Position numbers and translations under genes: made by a program. Of a stretch of DNA of 64,000 bases, positions 10,266 through 22,335 are shown piece after piece; the stretch's first letter is position 1; each line of letters opens with the position of its first letter. This DNA comes from Ahaetulla prasina (Eukaryota; Chordata; Lepidosauria; Squamata; Colubridae): the NCBI RefSeq assembly GCF_028640845.1, contig NC_080539.1, forward strand, positions 164,684,236 to 164,748,235, written 5' to 3'. A model generated the notes under the pieces. That model searched no databases and was not told the origin of the DNA. It was given only the letters and a program-made list of their open reading frames with translations.

Positions 10266-12727
10266 GTTGGCTGGTATGCAGTAGCTTTTCCCTCTTCCTA
10301 TTGATGCTGGGGTGTCTCGGGGTGGGTTTTTGTGGACTTGTAGTTTTCCACTGTGTCCTCTTTCTTCTTGGTGTTCACAGATGAAGAGCTGCTTGGGCAG
10401 TGTTAGGTTGAAGAAGAGTCCCCAGATCCTTCGGTCCTTTCCTGTCTTTGTCCCAGTTGCTATACATAACTCGCTAGACAGCTGGTTTCAAGCACAGCTG
10501 TGTCATTTCCTCTGGTATTTTTGAGAGGCCCTTGAGTGATACAGGCACTTGAGCAGTTTTGCTTGACTAATGCAGCCTTTCTGAACTTGATGCTCTTCGA
10601 GTCTTTCACGCTCCCACACAATAGACCAACACATCTGGAGGGTGTCATGTTGGCTAAGGTTAGATTGAAGAGTAACTGGATATTACAGGTCTAGTTGTAC
10701 TGCCCAGTGCAAAGTTGACTTCTTTCTGTATTGCTTCCACATTATACCAAGGCAGATTTTCTTCCATCTCTGAAATATACCAGAATTCATAGCCATGGTC
10801 AGTTAATTCACATTAAGCATCAATATTATATCTAAATTAGGAGAAACAAATATTCAACAAGTATCTCAGCAGTATAGTTTGGTGTGTGTTTTTTAAAGAA
10901 AGGTACTGCTACACATATTTTACTAACGTATCTTGGTGCAGATGTTACTTAATGGAGGGAAATGACTAGTTGAAATGTTTGAGCTTTGTGGGGGTTTCTT
11001 CCAGTGGGCAAGATATGCACAGCTTACTACATTTGAGAATTTCTCATGAGAGTGGATATGTTTTCTTGGCTCCTGAATTCTCACTAGCTATTTAAGTTCA
11101 GTAAAGTAGCGTACAAATATTATCTGCACACTTTCCATAGGAAAAAATTGGAGTTGACATTTTTTGGTAGAAGGAAAAGAACTAAATTATTAATATATTA
11201 AGGAGATACACTGTTAATCACAACAAATTCCCAATGTTGTAATGTGATAATTACTGGTAGACAAAAGGACAAATGTATTGAGGGAGAGCGGTGGCAGTCT
11301 TCATCAAAGTTAGCCTTTTGGTGGTGCCCAGTATTGTCACTCCAAGAAGAACATTATGGAAATATATGAGCAGTGGAACTTGGTAGCAGGTCATTTGAGA
11401 AAAGAAATAGTTTGTTGGCTTTCCCATTTCCATTTCTGGGAAAAAACTAGTTAACAGTGATCATTTGCTTAGCTAACATATTATTAAACAAAGCATAACT
11501 CCCAGATTTAGAATTTAGTTTCATATTGTTAGCTTTAATTAATTCAATATTTGCAGTTCTAATAAATAGGTCCCATAAATACAATGAACAGACCAATAGT
11601 TTTCATTTCCAGGAAAGGAAAATAGGAAACACACTTCAATGAAGTCATGGGCAATCCAGTAAAGCGCTGAAATATTTACGGATTGTTGAGATTGAATGTT
11701 CAGTAAGACACTATTTCCAGTTTCCTTTTGTATGGACCTAATTTCAAATATAATTGATCTCTGTTGTTTATGTAGACAGTTATTATTTCAGTATGTCACA
11801 AATACTGAATTTCTCTACAGAAATCTGCTATGTACTAATACAGTGTGAAAGCAGGAAGTGTTCCTGCCTTTAACTAGTTTAGAGAAAAAATGTTTTTCTT
11901 GGTGAAGTTTTTTTACCCAGGAAAATGTATACTGATGAATATTTTTACATAGCATAGCTGTGCAAGGTTCTAGCTGCTGATACCTACTGAATAGGCTAGC
12001 ATAGGGTGAAATATATGTACAATATTCAGTATTCTGTGATATGCATCTGTTGTGTCTTATTCTCAGTATCTGAATTGCTTAAAAGTCAATACAAATATTT
12101 GTGTGCTCCTCAATATTTACATTATTTGGCAAGTACTTTTCCTTGAAATGCCCTTTTTATATAAATCTCTGGAGAGTACTTTTGATATTATATACATTTT
12201 TAAAAATTGGAAATCAAGGACTACTGTGTTCCAGTTTACAAGTTCAGCTTAATTTGGTTAAATTTATATCAAATAAATATATCCTCTTCCTAGGCGCAAA
12301 TAATTGTCTTGCATTTGGTTGATTCAAAACTAAATGGCACTTACACTTATTCTATTACATTTCTATTCAGCAATTTTTAACATTCAAGTAAAATCTAGTT
12401 TTTAAAAATCTTGGTAATATATTTACTTTGAAATAATTATACATGATAATAAAAAACACCTGTCTTTCTTGAGTCCTGAGCCAGGCATTCTTGGCTGTCC
12501 ATGCTTTTTACCTCTTAAAGATGACAAATGCTCTTACAATATATTACATTCTTGAATTTTAAAACTTAAGACATTGCAAAAGCAACTAATCAGGCTACAG
12601 TTTGGCATAGCAAAAGCTGCACCTTTCATCAGTTTGTTCATGTGGTGTCTGTATCCCTTGAATCGTATAACAAAGTATAATAATTTGTATGGATAAAATC
12701 GGATATGGGCTGTAAGACTCCCAGTGA
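10266..12727. other. Intronic DNA, nothing recognised
   Basis: A/T-rich sequence with no recognisable repeat family, RNA gene or exon. Open frames are short and lack domains. Confidence 0.5.
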
Positions 12728-12741
12728 CCACTAGATGGCAG
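12728..12741 (+). promoter_or_regulatory. CTCF-like motif in intron 1
   Basis: CCACTAGATGGCAG matches the core of the vertebrate CTCF consensus closely. It lies in otherwise unannotated DNA about 3.1 kb into intron 1. Binding is an inference from the motif. Confidence 0.5.
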
Positions 12742-14034
12742 GAAAGAGACACAGGAAACTCCATTTTGTTTGTTCCCATCTAGTAATTGTCCTGGGTTTT
12801 GCAGGGCAGATCTGGTGACCCTAGAAAAAATAAGCAACCTCTGTTGTAAAATCTGCATATAGATCACAGCCTCCTGCTCACCGTGCTTCAGAAATGCTCT
12901 TTGAGTCATCTGAGATTTCTGTCAGTAGAAGCAGCCAGAAGTAGGTTTCAGTGATTTGACTTTTTTTTTTTTTGCATTTCCAATCTTCTCTGAAGACTTC
13001 AAAACAACATGGAAAATGGTGTGGTACAGAGAAGAGGAATTGCCAAAAATGCTATATATTTTTTCTGCTCACGTTGGCCTCTACAAAAATAGATTAAAAA
13101 TGGATAAAAACTTGTGTTTAAAATTCTATATTTCCTTCAGTGATTTTGGCGATGTAACCTAATAAATCTAATCCTCAACAATCTCTAATTGTTACCGTAA
13201 TTCTGGAGAAAAATATACAATTTTTTCCTTTGAGTGCCAAGAAATTTGTGTGAATCAGTTTATTTGAATCTTAAAAAATGAACTGTAACCTGCCCAGGTT
13301 AAACATTGGTAACAATTTGTTCCATTTTATAGAGAAACTGGTGTGGAAAGATGGTTTGCTATGATAGGATTAAAAGGAGATTCCTAGCATAGGATGTGGG
13401 TTTTTGTCAGTGTTTTAGCTCTGCTAAATGTAGCTATTCACACCCTTCAATGCCCTCTGCTTGAACTGATGGATTTGTCAATTTGATTTTTGAATATAAG
13501 TTTTACTCAAAAAGTAAATCAAGTAAAATAGATTTACTCATCCATACGTCAAAGTGATAATGCAGATTGCATTGTGCTCTGTATTCATAAGTCAGTACAG
13601 ACTGTTGATGACAAACTTACCTGTTACTGCTGGTGAAGATTATGTGACAATTGTGTATTTGATTCAGTTTACTTGTTTCCTGGACTCAAAATCGAGGACA
13701 ATGTTATAACCAATAAAATAGGAGCTTCAGCATATCCATGTGAATTAGATATTCCATATTAGAAAGGAATATACAAACAAAGCAGCAATTCTTCTCAGTT
13801 TTAAGAAAAGAGATCATCTGTTTCCTGATGATTTTTACTTTCTCATTACTTAAAATACTTAAGTAAATACTTTTACTTTCTCATTACTTAAAATTTTTAC
13901 TTTCTCATTACTTAAAATACTACATTTGTTGTTAATGAAAACTGTGACTCTCCCATTCTTAAATGTTCCTTAAACTTTTGGGCAAAAGTTGGCAACTGGC
14001 TCTTTGGGGCTATAATCTCTGCAAGCCAGGATAG
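12742..14034. other. Intronic DNA, nothing recognised
   Basis: No gene or clear repeat family was seen. A short direct repeat of 'tttttactttctcattacttaaaat' type occurs three times at about 13830-13920. Confidence 0.45.
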
Positions 14035-14332
14035 TCTGTTGTTGTTGTTGTTCGTTGAGAAGTCATGTCCGACCCATCGCGACCCTATGGACAACATTCC
14101 TCCAGGCCTTCCTGTCCTCTACCATCCTCTGGAGTCCATTTAAGCTCATGCCTACTGCTTCAGTGATTCCATCAAGCCACCTCATTCTTTGCCATCCTCT
14201 TCTCCTTTTGCCCTCAATCGTTCCCAGCATTAGGCTCTTCTCCAGTGAGTCCTTCCTTCTCATTAGGTGGCCAAAGTATTTGAGTTTCATTTTCAGGATC
14301 TGGCCTTCTAAAGAGCAGTCAGGATTGATCTT
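14035..14332 (-). mobile_element. BovB (RTE-clade) LINE, 3' terminal ORF fragment
   Basis: The minus strand translates to the C-terminal BovB signature GKRRRGWQRMRWLDGI followed by a DRKAWRNVVHRVA motif. The 3' end carries a GTT-rich tail at 14035-14052. BovB elements are abundant in squamates and famous for horizontal transfer. This piece is separated from its upstream part (14613-14768) by a nested insertion. Confidence 0.9.
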
Positions 14333-14565
14333 AAGACACACCTATTTATCTGCACAGGACTGGCCTAGAATTTTAATTTTAAATTTTGCTTTTAAATGGG
14401 GTTTTTTATTATCTTAATTATAATTTTAAATCTGGCCTAATTCAATAAGTTTTTTAAATACTGTTTTTATCTTGTATTTATTCTTGTGTTTTTATCAGGC
14501 TGTAAACCGCCCTGAGTCCTTCGGGAGATAGGGCGGTATAAAAATTTGATTAAATAAATAAATAT

Positions 14566-14568
<3 letters not shown>
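14333..14568 (+). mobile_element. CR1/L2-type LINE 3' end nested inside BovB
   Basis: It starts 'aagacacacctatttatctgcacagg', the plus-strand equivalent of the ORF2 tail seen in reverse at 40390-40430. It ends with 'taaaccgccctgagtcc' and 'gggcggtataaa', then an ATTAAATAAATAAATA tail. The BovB sequence resumes after the following (TCA)n, so this fragment inserted into BovB. Confidence 0.75.

Positions 14569-14569
<1 letters not shown>

Positions 14570-14612
<43 letters not shown>
14570..14612 (+). repeat. (TCA)n microsatellite
   Basis: About 14 TCA/ATC triplets lie between the nested LINE tail and the resumed BovB sequence. They probably expanded at the insertion junction. Confidence 0.95.
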
Positions 14613-14614
<2 letters not shown>

Positions 14615-14768
14615 TCCTCTAGGACTGACTTGTTTGTTCGCCTTGCAGTCCAAGGGACTCGCAGGAGCCTTCTCCAGCACCAGAGTTCAAAAGCCTCAAT
14701 TCTTTGACGCTCAGCCTTTCTTATGATCCAACTTTCACAGCCATACATTGCAACTGGGAAAACCATAG
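14613..14768 (-). mobile_element. BovB LINE fragment, upstream part
   Basis: The minus strand encodes MYGCESWIIRKAERQRIEAF and WCWRRLLRVPWTARRTN, a conserved BovB segment that normally lies shortly before the C-terminal block at 14035-14332. Together these make one truncated BovB copy split by the insertion. Confidence 0.88.
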
Positions 14769-16180
14769 CTAGTGGTCAGAGATAACCTGAAGTTTAGAAA
14801 TATCCAGGAATTAGAATTGTATCCTTGTGGGTCATCTTAGTAATTCTGAAAAGTGAAAAAGTATAGAAATCACTGCTTCTGAAGTACAGGAATAAGACTC
14901 CATGCCACAACCCAAAAGGATGAAGTAATACAGTTCTACTCCACACCAGAGTGGATTTTTTAAAAGGAAGTTTTTAAAGAGATATGACTGGTATAACAAT
15001 ATACCATTATATAAAATATTTTCAAACAGTATACTAATTTTTGTTTGAAAACAACAGAAGAGTTTCATTGCACTTGCTTTCTGAAATACTAGGGTTGTCT
15101 CAAGAAGATTAAAAAAAATTACCCTCGTCTGGTTGTGACCAACTGTTCCAAGTTGTACCACGTGAATTAAAAAAGCCTGTTCTGTTTTCTGATATTTCCA
15201 TATTTTTTAAAGTACTTAGGTTGTTGTAAGGCTTTTTTGCATAGGCTGGGCAGGAGAGAAAAGTCCCACTTTTTTCCAAGTTTTTGCAACTTGGAGAACT
15301 TTGGTGAAAAGGAAAATCAAGATCAGATGGACAGTGGAATTATTGTGAAGCTGTGATGTGCCTTTCAAGTGAAGTGAGAAATGAATTCTGAATTATCTGT
15401 ATTTGTCTGAGGCACAGACATAAGAAAGTATACAACCGATAACTTCTTTGTCTGCAGCTCGGATTTCCTGGTTTCATTTGACACTTCGATGATCTCTCAT
15501 TAGAGTGGAAAAAATGACAGCCTCTGATAGGAAACTGTAGAAATTCAGGACCTCTCAGTGATGTGCTAACAATTTTTCCTCCTCATTCTGTTTTCAAAAA
15601 GTAAAAAACAGCTTGTATTTCTTTAGATCCCAGTCATTCTATGTTGCAAAATTATATTTTTCCTTTAAACAGCCTTGCATATGCTTCCTATGCTGGAAAA
15701 ATGGAAATCACTGGTTCAGTATTATAATATTGAAGATACTATTTTTGCATTATTGATTCATACAAGCAACACAAGTTTATCAGATTGTCTGTGTATTATA
15801 CTTGCATGGATGTATGCTGGTGTTTCAGCTGGAGCTCACAGTCAAGTTTCAGGTGGAAGCTGAAATTCTTAATGTCTCGCAAAAACTCTTCATTAATAAA
15901 ATATCAATGAAATATTAAATAAAATATTTTAGGATCTATTACCTGTTTAATCTGCAGGATCATTGCAATGCTAAACATAAGTTTAATAATGAAATGGTGA
16001 CAATAAATGTGCATACTCCTGAATAACTTCTGTGCAGAAAAAATGCTGGTTAATTCAAAGCCACTAATAGGAAGGTTCACAAGAGTAGAAAAAATGTGCT
16101 ACATTTTAAATTCTTATTTGTAAATAAGTCATTGGATGTTACTTGTTTAAGTGATTTATGTGGCCACCTATTTTCGGATT
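14769..16180. other. Intronic DNA, nothing recognised
   Basis: A/T-rich, with no exon, RNA gene or identifiable repeat. Confidence 0.45.
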
Positions 16181-16185
16181 GTGAC

Positions 16186-16365
16186 TGTAATGTATCTTTA
16201 AATATTTTGGCGGGAAACAAGCACGTTGCTGATTGGTTGAAGCCGCCGGCTAAACTGTATATAAGGAGAGGTTTTTCCCAGCCCGGTTTTTGCTGGGTTC
16301 ACCATATAGTAAAGAGCTGTTGTCACTATCCTGGTCTCCTGCCTCGTTATTGCCCGAATTTAACA
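16186..16365 (+). repeat. 5' LTR of the gypsy element
   Basis: It starts TGTAATGTATC and ends GAATTTAACA. It contains an inverted CCAAT box (tgattgg) and a TATA box (ctgtatataagg, about 16252-16263). By eye it is identical over all 180 bp to the 3' copy. Confidence 0.95.
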
Positions 16366-16464
16366 CTGGCGACGAAGGTGGGATATCGAGGCTAAGAGCG
16401 CCAGGAAAAGAGCTGAACTCACCAGGAAGACGCGAACCCAGCAAAACAAGGGCGGAAAGCAGCA

Positions 16465-17240
16465 ATGTCCGGCTACACACCGCCAGCGCCATTCGACCCA
16501 GCCAAGGAGAAATAGGGGTCATACATGGCTCGCTTCGAGTGTTTCCTCGAAGCAAACGAACTTCAAGGGGTTTCCGACAACAGGAAACAAGCCTATTTTT
16601 TGAGCCACTGCGGTCCAGAAGTCTTCGACACCGCAGAATCCCTGGCTGAGCCAACGCCGGTACAGTCGGTACCGTGGTTAACTCTACAAACTATGCTGAA
16701 AGCGCATTTCGCACCGATGCCATCCAAGTATGTGCAACGGTTTGAATTCGGGAGCGCAGACAGCAAGAGGCGAGTCCATCAGTGCATACATGGCAGCCCT
16801 AAGAAAGCCTCAAAACATTGCGAGTATCGAGACTTGACGAGGCATTGCTGGAGCACCTCATCCGCGGGGTCAGGGACATCCGTTTGCGGAGGCGGCTGCT
16901 GGCAAAAAGCAACCTAACGCTAGCAAACGCCCTGGACGAAGCCAGGGCTCACGAGATGTCTACCCAAGCGGCAGAAACCCTACAAAAGCCGCTCGCACCA
17001 ACGGCTGGTGCGAAATCAACCCCGGTCCACAGTGAAGAGGTCCAGGCCGAATCGGACGGTGAGGAGAGGAAGGAGTCTTCCACACCGGGAGGCCGGAGAA
17101 AGACGACCGGGCGACTGCGCGAGTTGCGGAGGGCAACACCAACGACAACAATGCAGATTTAAAGATGCAACATGTCGGCGATGCGAAAGGAAGGGGCACC
17201 TAGCACAGGTCTGTCGAGCTCCCCAACCTTCCCGCCAAAA
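16465..17240 (+). pseudogene. gypsy gag, disrupted
   Basis: The gag frame opens at 16465 (MSGYTPPAPFDP) and meets an in-frame TAG at codon 17 (16513-16515). It then continues in the same frame with recognisable capsid-like sequence. The capsid part shifts to another frame near 16810 and back before about 17100. The nucleocapsid end carries a CX2CX4HX4C zinc knuckle (CRRCERKGHLAQVC, about 17170-17211), which would bind the element's RNA. The product as written is not translatable end to end. Confidence 0.85.
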
Positions 17241-17329
17241 ATTCAAACCGATCAATCAGAGCGCGGGAACGGCGAAGCGGGCCGCGAGTGGTCAGTTTAA
17301 AAAGGCGCAGTTGAATCAGACTGTCGTGA

Positions 17330-20300
17330 GAGTGGGTCACGCATCTACACGCCTAGAAAAGAAAATCTTCACAAAAGCAAAGATTGAAGGGGTGCCGTGC
17401 CGATTGGAGGTGGACACCGGCTCATCGATCACGATTATGTCCTGGGACAACCTCGTGAGAGCCTTACCCGCCATCGCAGCGCAAGCTGCAACCACAGAAA
17501 TTAAAGGTACAAGACTACCAGGGGAATCGCATCCCTGTTCGAGGGGTAACGTCCGTCCACGTCGAGTATGGACACTACAAGAAAACTCTGCCCATCACCA
17601 TCGTCGATGGGACCCTGCCAAGCTTGTTGGGACTGGACTGGTTCCGAGCATTGGGCATGGGAGTGACTGGAATCTTCAGAAACGAAGTCGACCTCAAAGA
17701 CACACTCACGAAGGAGTTTGGGGACGTTTTCAAAGACTGCCTGGGCAAGTACAAGGGGACCCCTATATCCTTTAATTTAGACCCCCAAGTTGCCCCTATC
17801 CGTCTAAAGGCTAGGAGGGTCCCGTTCGCCCTAAAGCCCAGGATTGACAGGGAACTGGACAAACTAGTAAACCAGGGAATTCTAGTGCCAGTTGACCATG
17901 CTAAGTGGGAGACCCCCATAGTCACCCCAGTCAAACCGGACGGATCGGTCCGGATTTGCGCTGACTACAAGGCAACGCTGAACAAAGCGTTGCAAAAGAG
18001 TGCTTACCCCGTTCCGGTGGTACAGCACTTACTGCACTCAATGGGGCAAGGGCAAGTTTTTGCCAAGCTAGACCTGGCCCAAGCCTATCAACAGCTGCCC
18101 GTAGACAGCAGCACAGCCGAAGCGCAGACAATTGTGACTCACAGAGGGGCTTTTAAGTGTACCCGATTACAGTTTGGGGTTAGTGTGGCTCCAGGGTTAT
18201 TTCAGAACCTGATGGAGCGGCTATTGCAGGGCTACCAGGGGTGGTACCATACTTTGACGATGTACTGGTATCCGCTGAAAACCTAGAGGAATTAGGGGCG
18301 AGGCTGCGAAAAGTTTTGGGCATTTTCCGGTCTGCCGGTCTCACGGTTAAACTAAACAAATGCCAGATCGGGGTTGAGTCTGTGGAATTCCTGGGCTACC
18401 GGATAGACAGGGAAGGGATTCACCCCACTGAGAGCAAGGTACGGGCCATCAGGAAGGCCCCGGTGCCCAAGAACAAAACGGAGTTACAGGCATTCTTGGG
18501 TCTGGTCAACTTCTACGCAGTATTCCTAAGGAATAAGGCAACAGTAGCAGAGCCGCTGCATAAATTATTAGCTAAGATGGCTGCATGGTCTTGGGGAAAG
18601 GCGGAAGCTAGGGCATTCGAAGGGGTAAAGAATCTCCTAACGAGTGATAGCCTCCTAATACAATACAATGGCACGCTGCCATTAGTGTTAAGCTGTGATG
18701 CATCTCCCTATGGGGTGGGGGCTCAGCCACAGGTTACCAAATGGCACAGAAACCCCTATTGCATACTACTCCCGAACCATGTCATCAACTGAAAGGAATT
18801 ATAGCCAGCTTGATAAGGAAGCCTTGGCTATAGTCTCAGGAGTAAAGAAATTCCATGAGTATGTATTTGGTCGTGATTTTGAAATCATCACGGACCATAG
18901 ACCTTGCTAGGTTTGCTGGCAGGCGATCGCCCAACGCCCGTGGCACTTTCGCCAAGACTGACCCGATGGACTATCTTCCTGGCAGCGTATTCTTACAAAT
19001 TATTACACCGGCCAGGAAAGGAATTAGGCATGCAGACGCCTGAGCAGATGCCCGTTACCAGAGACCATTGAAGACCCCACTCCGGGATACCAGTTCTGCT
19101 AATTGACTCTTTGGACTCTGGCCCAGTCACATCCAAAGAGGTGGCTCGGGCTTCGTATAAGGACATTACAATAAGAACTGTACTTGGTTGGGTACAAGAG
19201 GTGGCCCGCTGCGCCGGGCGGCGTTTTAAAGAGTTTGTAAAGAAACGAGGGAACTTTCGGCTCAAGGGGTGCCTGCTATGGGGGATCGAGTGGTGATCCC
19301 AGAGAAATTGAGGAAAAGGTGTTGGATCTCCTTCACGAAGGTCACCCAGGGATCGTAAGGATGAAGGGTCTAGCGAGAAGCTATGTGTGGTGGCCATTAA
19401 TGGACTTGGAAATTGCTGAGAGGGTAGGGAAATGCCAGGCCTGCCAGGAGTCCAGACCGCTACCCCCAACGGCCCCGGTTCGGGAATGGGAGAGACCCCA
19501 AGGGCCCTGGTCTAGGATCCACATCGATTTTGCCGGCCCCTTCCACCGCCAAACCTTTCTGGTAGTCGATGCCTACTCCAAATGGCTGGAAATCATTCTC
19601 ATGAGATCCATGACAGCCGAGGCAGTGATCTCAGTCCTACGGCACCTATTTGTAACCCATGGGTTGCCCGACACGTTAGTATCCGATAACGGCCCGCAAT
19701 TCACGGCAACCCAGTTTGAGGGGTACTTGGCAGAGGAGGGCATCCGGCATGTCCTCTCGGCGCCTTTCCACCCTGCGACGAATGGCCTTGCAGAACGTTC
19801 CGTCCGGAGCGCAAAAGAGGCATTGTCCAGAATCAAGCCAGGCGACTGGCAAACAAAAATCGATACCTTCCTGGCCGTCCAACACAGAACCCCCTGTGTC
19901 ACAACTGGCAGAAGCCCAGCAGAGTTATTAATGGGTCGAAGCTCAGGTGCCCACTAGACCGTTTAAACCCAAACTACACACCAGACGGGTACAAGGGGCA
20001 CGGCAAAACAAGAGGGATGGAAATAGGCGACCGAGTGTGGGCACACAACTATAGCGAGGCCCGACCTGGTTAGCAGGAAAAATCCTAGAAATAACAGGTC
20101 CCAAATCATATTTAGTAGAGATAAAGGATGGCCGGGTGTGGAAACGCCACATAGACCAAATAAGAAAACGCATAACCGAACAAGCCGAATTAGACGAAAC
20201 AGGCCCTGACTATACAATGTTTGAATCCACAGCTGACTCAAACCCGGGGCAAACGCGGGACTTATCTGACTTCCAGGAGGTCCAGCGACGCCAACAGGTT

Positions 20301-20480
20301 CCGCCAGAAAACAGCAGGGACGACTCTGCAAATAATCCAGGGCCGGATGGCCCAGAGGAGGAGCTGAGAGGAACAGACAGTCCCTCCGGTCAGCTCGACT
20401 CACTCCCAGAGAATGAATTGCGCAGGTCTGAAAGAGTCAGGAGACGCCCAGTCTACTTGCGTGATTACGTTGAAAAATAA
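17330..20480 (+). pseudogene. gypsy pol (protease, RT, RNase H, integrase), disrupted
   Basis: Domains appear in order. The aspartic protease has a DTGSS active site (about 17413-17427). The reverse transcriptase shows KLDLAQAYQQLPV (about 18063) and a YFDD catalytic box (about 18250-18265). RNase H begins at LSCDASPYGVGA (about 18690). Integrase has an HHCC-type zinc region (GHPG...CQACQ, 19335-19450), a D in HIDFAGPF (about 19520), a D in SDNGPQFT (about 19680) and the E of LAERS (about 19790). The C-terminal part ends at a stop at 20478-20480. Frame changes fall near 17520-17620, 18240, 18720, 19100-19300 and 19950. Catalytic residues are retained but the reading frame is lost, so it cannot act autonomously as assembled. 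Confidence 0.9.
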
Positions 20481-20531
20481 TATGTAAATCTCATGTAAAT
20501 AATGGTAAAGTGTTTTCTGGGAGGGAAGGAG

Positions 20532-20711
20532 TGTAATGTATCTTTAAATATTTTGGCGGGAAACAAGCACGTTGCTGATTGGTTGAAGCCGCCGGCTAAA
20601 CTGTATATAAGGAGAGGTTTTTCCCAGCCCGGTTTTTGCTGGGTTCACCATATAGTAAAGAGCTGTTGTCACTATCCTGGTCTCCTGCCTCGTTATTGCC
20701 CGAATTTAACA
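20532..20711 (+). repeat. 3' LTR of the gypsy element
   Basis: This is the 180-bp copy of the 5' LTR with no difference found by eye, followed by the GTGAC target duplication. It is preceded by a purine-rich stretch (gggagggaagga, 20519-20530), the expected polypurine tract. Confidence 0.95.
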
Positions 20712-21058
20712 GTGACTCTGCACTTTTACTGATTAAATTAAATGAGAAAAATATGTCAGTTTTACCCATATAAGTCATTTGCATGAAAAATGCTGAGTTT
20801 CAGGGCTTTCCTCTTTGGCAAATTGATTGGCTTTTTATGCTGCCACAATCTCCTCCCTCCCCCCCCCCAGGAATAACAAAACATCTGGCATCCATCACCT
20901 GCATACTATGCCTTGCTATCCACTTTGCAAGCTTATAAAAGACATGTGAATTTCCAGCACTTCATATCTGGGAAACTGCTTTTAATATCAAAAATAGCAT
21001 TTTTTTTATTTTGATACACTATTTGCATTGTTTTAATTATATTATTATACTGCATTGT

Positions 21059-21091
21059 ACACTATACTATACTATACTATACTATACTATA
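21059..21091 (+). repeat. (ACTAT)n microsatellite flanking a SINE
   Basis: About six ACTAT pentamers lie before the SINE. The same pentamer resumes after it (21448 on), indicating insertion into, or duplication of, this target. Confidence 0.9.
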
Positions 21092-21447
21092 AAAGGTAAA
21101 GGTTCCCCTCGCACATACGTGCTAGTCGTTGCCGACTCTAGGGGGCGGTGCTCATCTCCGTTTCAAAGCCGAAGAGCCAGTGCTGTCCGAAGACGTCTCT
21201 GTGGTCATGTGGCCGGCATGACTCAACACCAAAGGCACACAGAACGCTGTTACCTTCCCACCAAAGATGGTCCCTATTTTTTCTACTTGCATTTTTTACG
21301 TGCTTTCGAAACTGCTAGGTTGGCAGAAGCTGGGACAAGTAACGGGAACTCATCCTGTTACACAGCAGCACTAGGGATTCGAACTGCCGAGCTGCCGACC
21401 TTTCGATCGACAAGCTCAGCGTCCTAGCCCCTGAGCCACCGCGTCTC
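21092..21447 (-). mobile_element. tRNA-derived SINE (squamate type)
   Basis: Read on the minus strand, it starts with a tRNA-like head (ggtggctcaggggctagg, then the B-box-like ggttcgaatccc form at about 21372-21390, seen here as gattcgaactgcc). A conserved body follows, and it ends at 'aaaggtaaaggttcccc' on the plus strand. The element is about 355 bp, long for a SINE. It would be transcribed by RNA polymerase III. Confidence 0.8.
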
Positions 21448-21640
21448 TTACTATACTATACTATTTATACTTATACTACTAATACTAATACTACTAATAC
21501 TATATTATCTTTAAAAATAGTATAGTAAAAATAATATAGTATTAGTAGTATTAGTATTATTAGTATAAGTATACTATACTATACTATTATACTTATACTA
21601 ATAATACTAATACTACTAATACTATATTATCTTTAAAAAA
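21448..21640. repeat. AT-rich alternating inverted repeat (cruciform-prone)
   Basis: Blocks of 'tatacttatactactaatac' and its complement 'gtattagtagtattag...' alternate: forward about 21448-21515, inverted about 21520-21580, forward again about 21585-21635. The block 'tactaatactatattatctt' recurs in both forward copies. The sequence has no coding content. Confidence 0.8.
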
Positions 21641-21705
21641 TTTTGTGCTGCCCATCTCACTGATGCAGCGACTCTGGGTGGCTTACAGTTTATTATGACT
21701 TTATA
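21636..21705 (-). mobile_element. CR1/L2-type LINE 3' tail remnant
   Basis: The minus strand reads 'gtaagccacccagagtcgct' then 'gagatgggcagcacaaaat', the typical 3' terminal hairpin-like sequence of these LINEs. Only the end is preserved. Confidence 0.55.
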
Positions 21706-22247
21706 TACGTAATCTAATACCTTTCTAATGTTATTTTATATTTCTTTGCCCAATAAGATACTGTTATTTGGGATAACACAATTAACTATAAAATCATAAA
21801 ATATTTATTCAGTAGAAACTATTTGGAACTTTTTCAGGGTAATTCAGGCACTTTTTTTCCCTACATATATTTTCTTAAAAATAGACTGTTAAAGATTTGT
21901 ATTTCTGCATATGAAATCACTTTTTATCTGGAAATCAGTGGACCTTGACGATGTCAAAAAAATTTAAGTTGGACTGCATTTGATTAGTACTTGATTGGGA
22001 GGTCACTACAAAAGAGCAGGCCTATAAGAGGCTGGGAAATTAAAAAATAAAACAGTGACAACCACTTCTTGTAATGCTGCCAAGAAAACTATAGGGATGT
22101 GCCACACACATCATGAGCAATTGAGCTCAACTTCACTTCTCTTACAAATTTAAGAATGGTAAATGAGGATGTGGATTTGATTTTGAAACCTGTCTATTGT
22201 ACAATTTTACAATTATATTGTTAGCACTAGTTTTATTATACCTTTTG

Positions 22248-22248
<1 letters not shown>
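21706..22248. other. Intronic DNA, nothing recognised
   Basis: A/T-rich, no recognised feature. Confidence 0.4.

Positions 22249-22335
<87 letters not shown>

Larger units (their letters stand above)
16186..20711 (+). mobile_element. Ty3/gypsy LTR retrotransposon, full length, coding-defective
   Basis: The 4,526-bp element has direct 180-bp LTRs and a perfect 5-bp target duplication GTGAC (16181-16185 and 20712-20716). The order of parts is LTR, TGG-starting primer-binding region (16367), gag with zinc knuckles, protease, reverse transcriptase, RNase H, integrase, LTR. No envelope gene is seen. Coding sequence is broken by an early stop and at least six frame changes. The sequence resembles vertebrate gypsy elements with 'K02A2.6-like' polyproteins. 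It lies in the same orientation as FOXO1. Confidence 0.95.
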
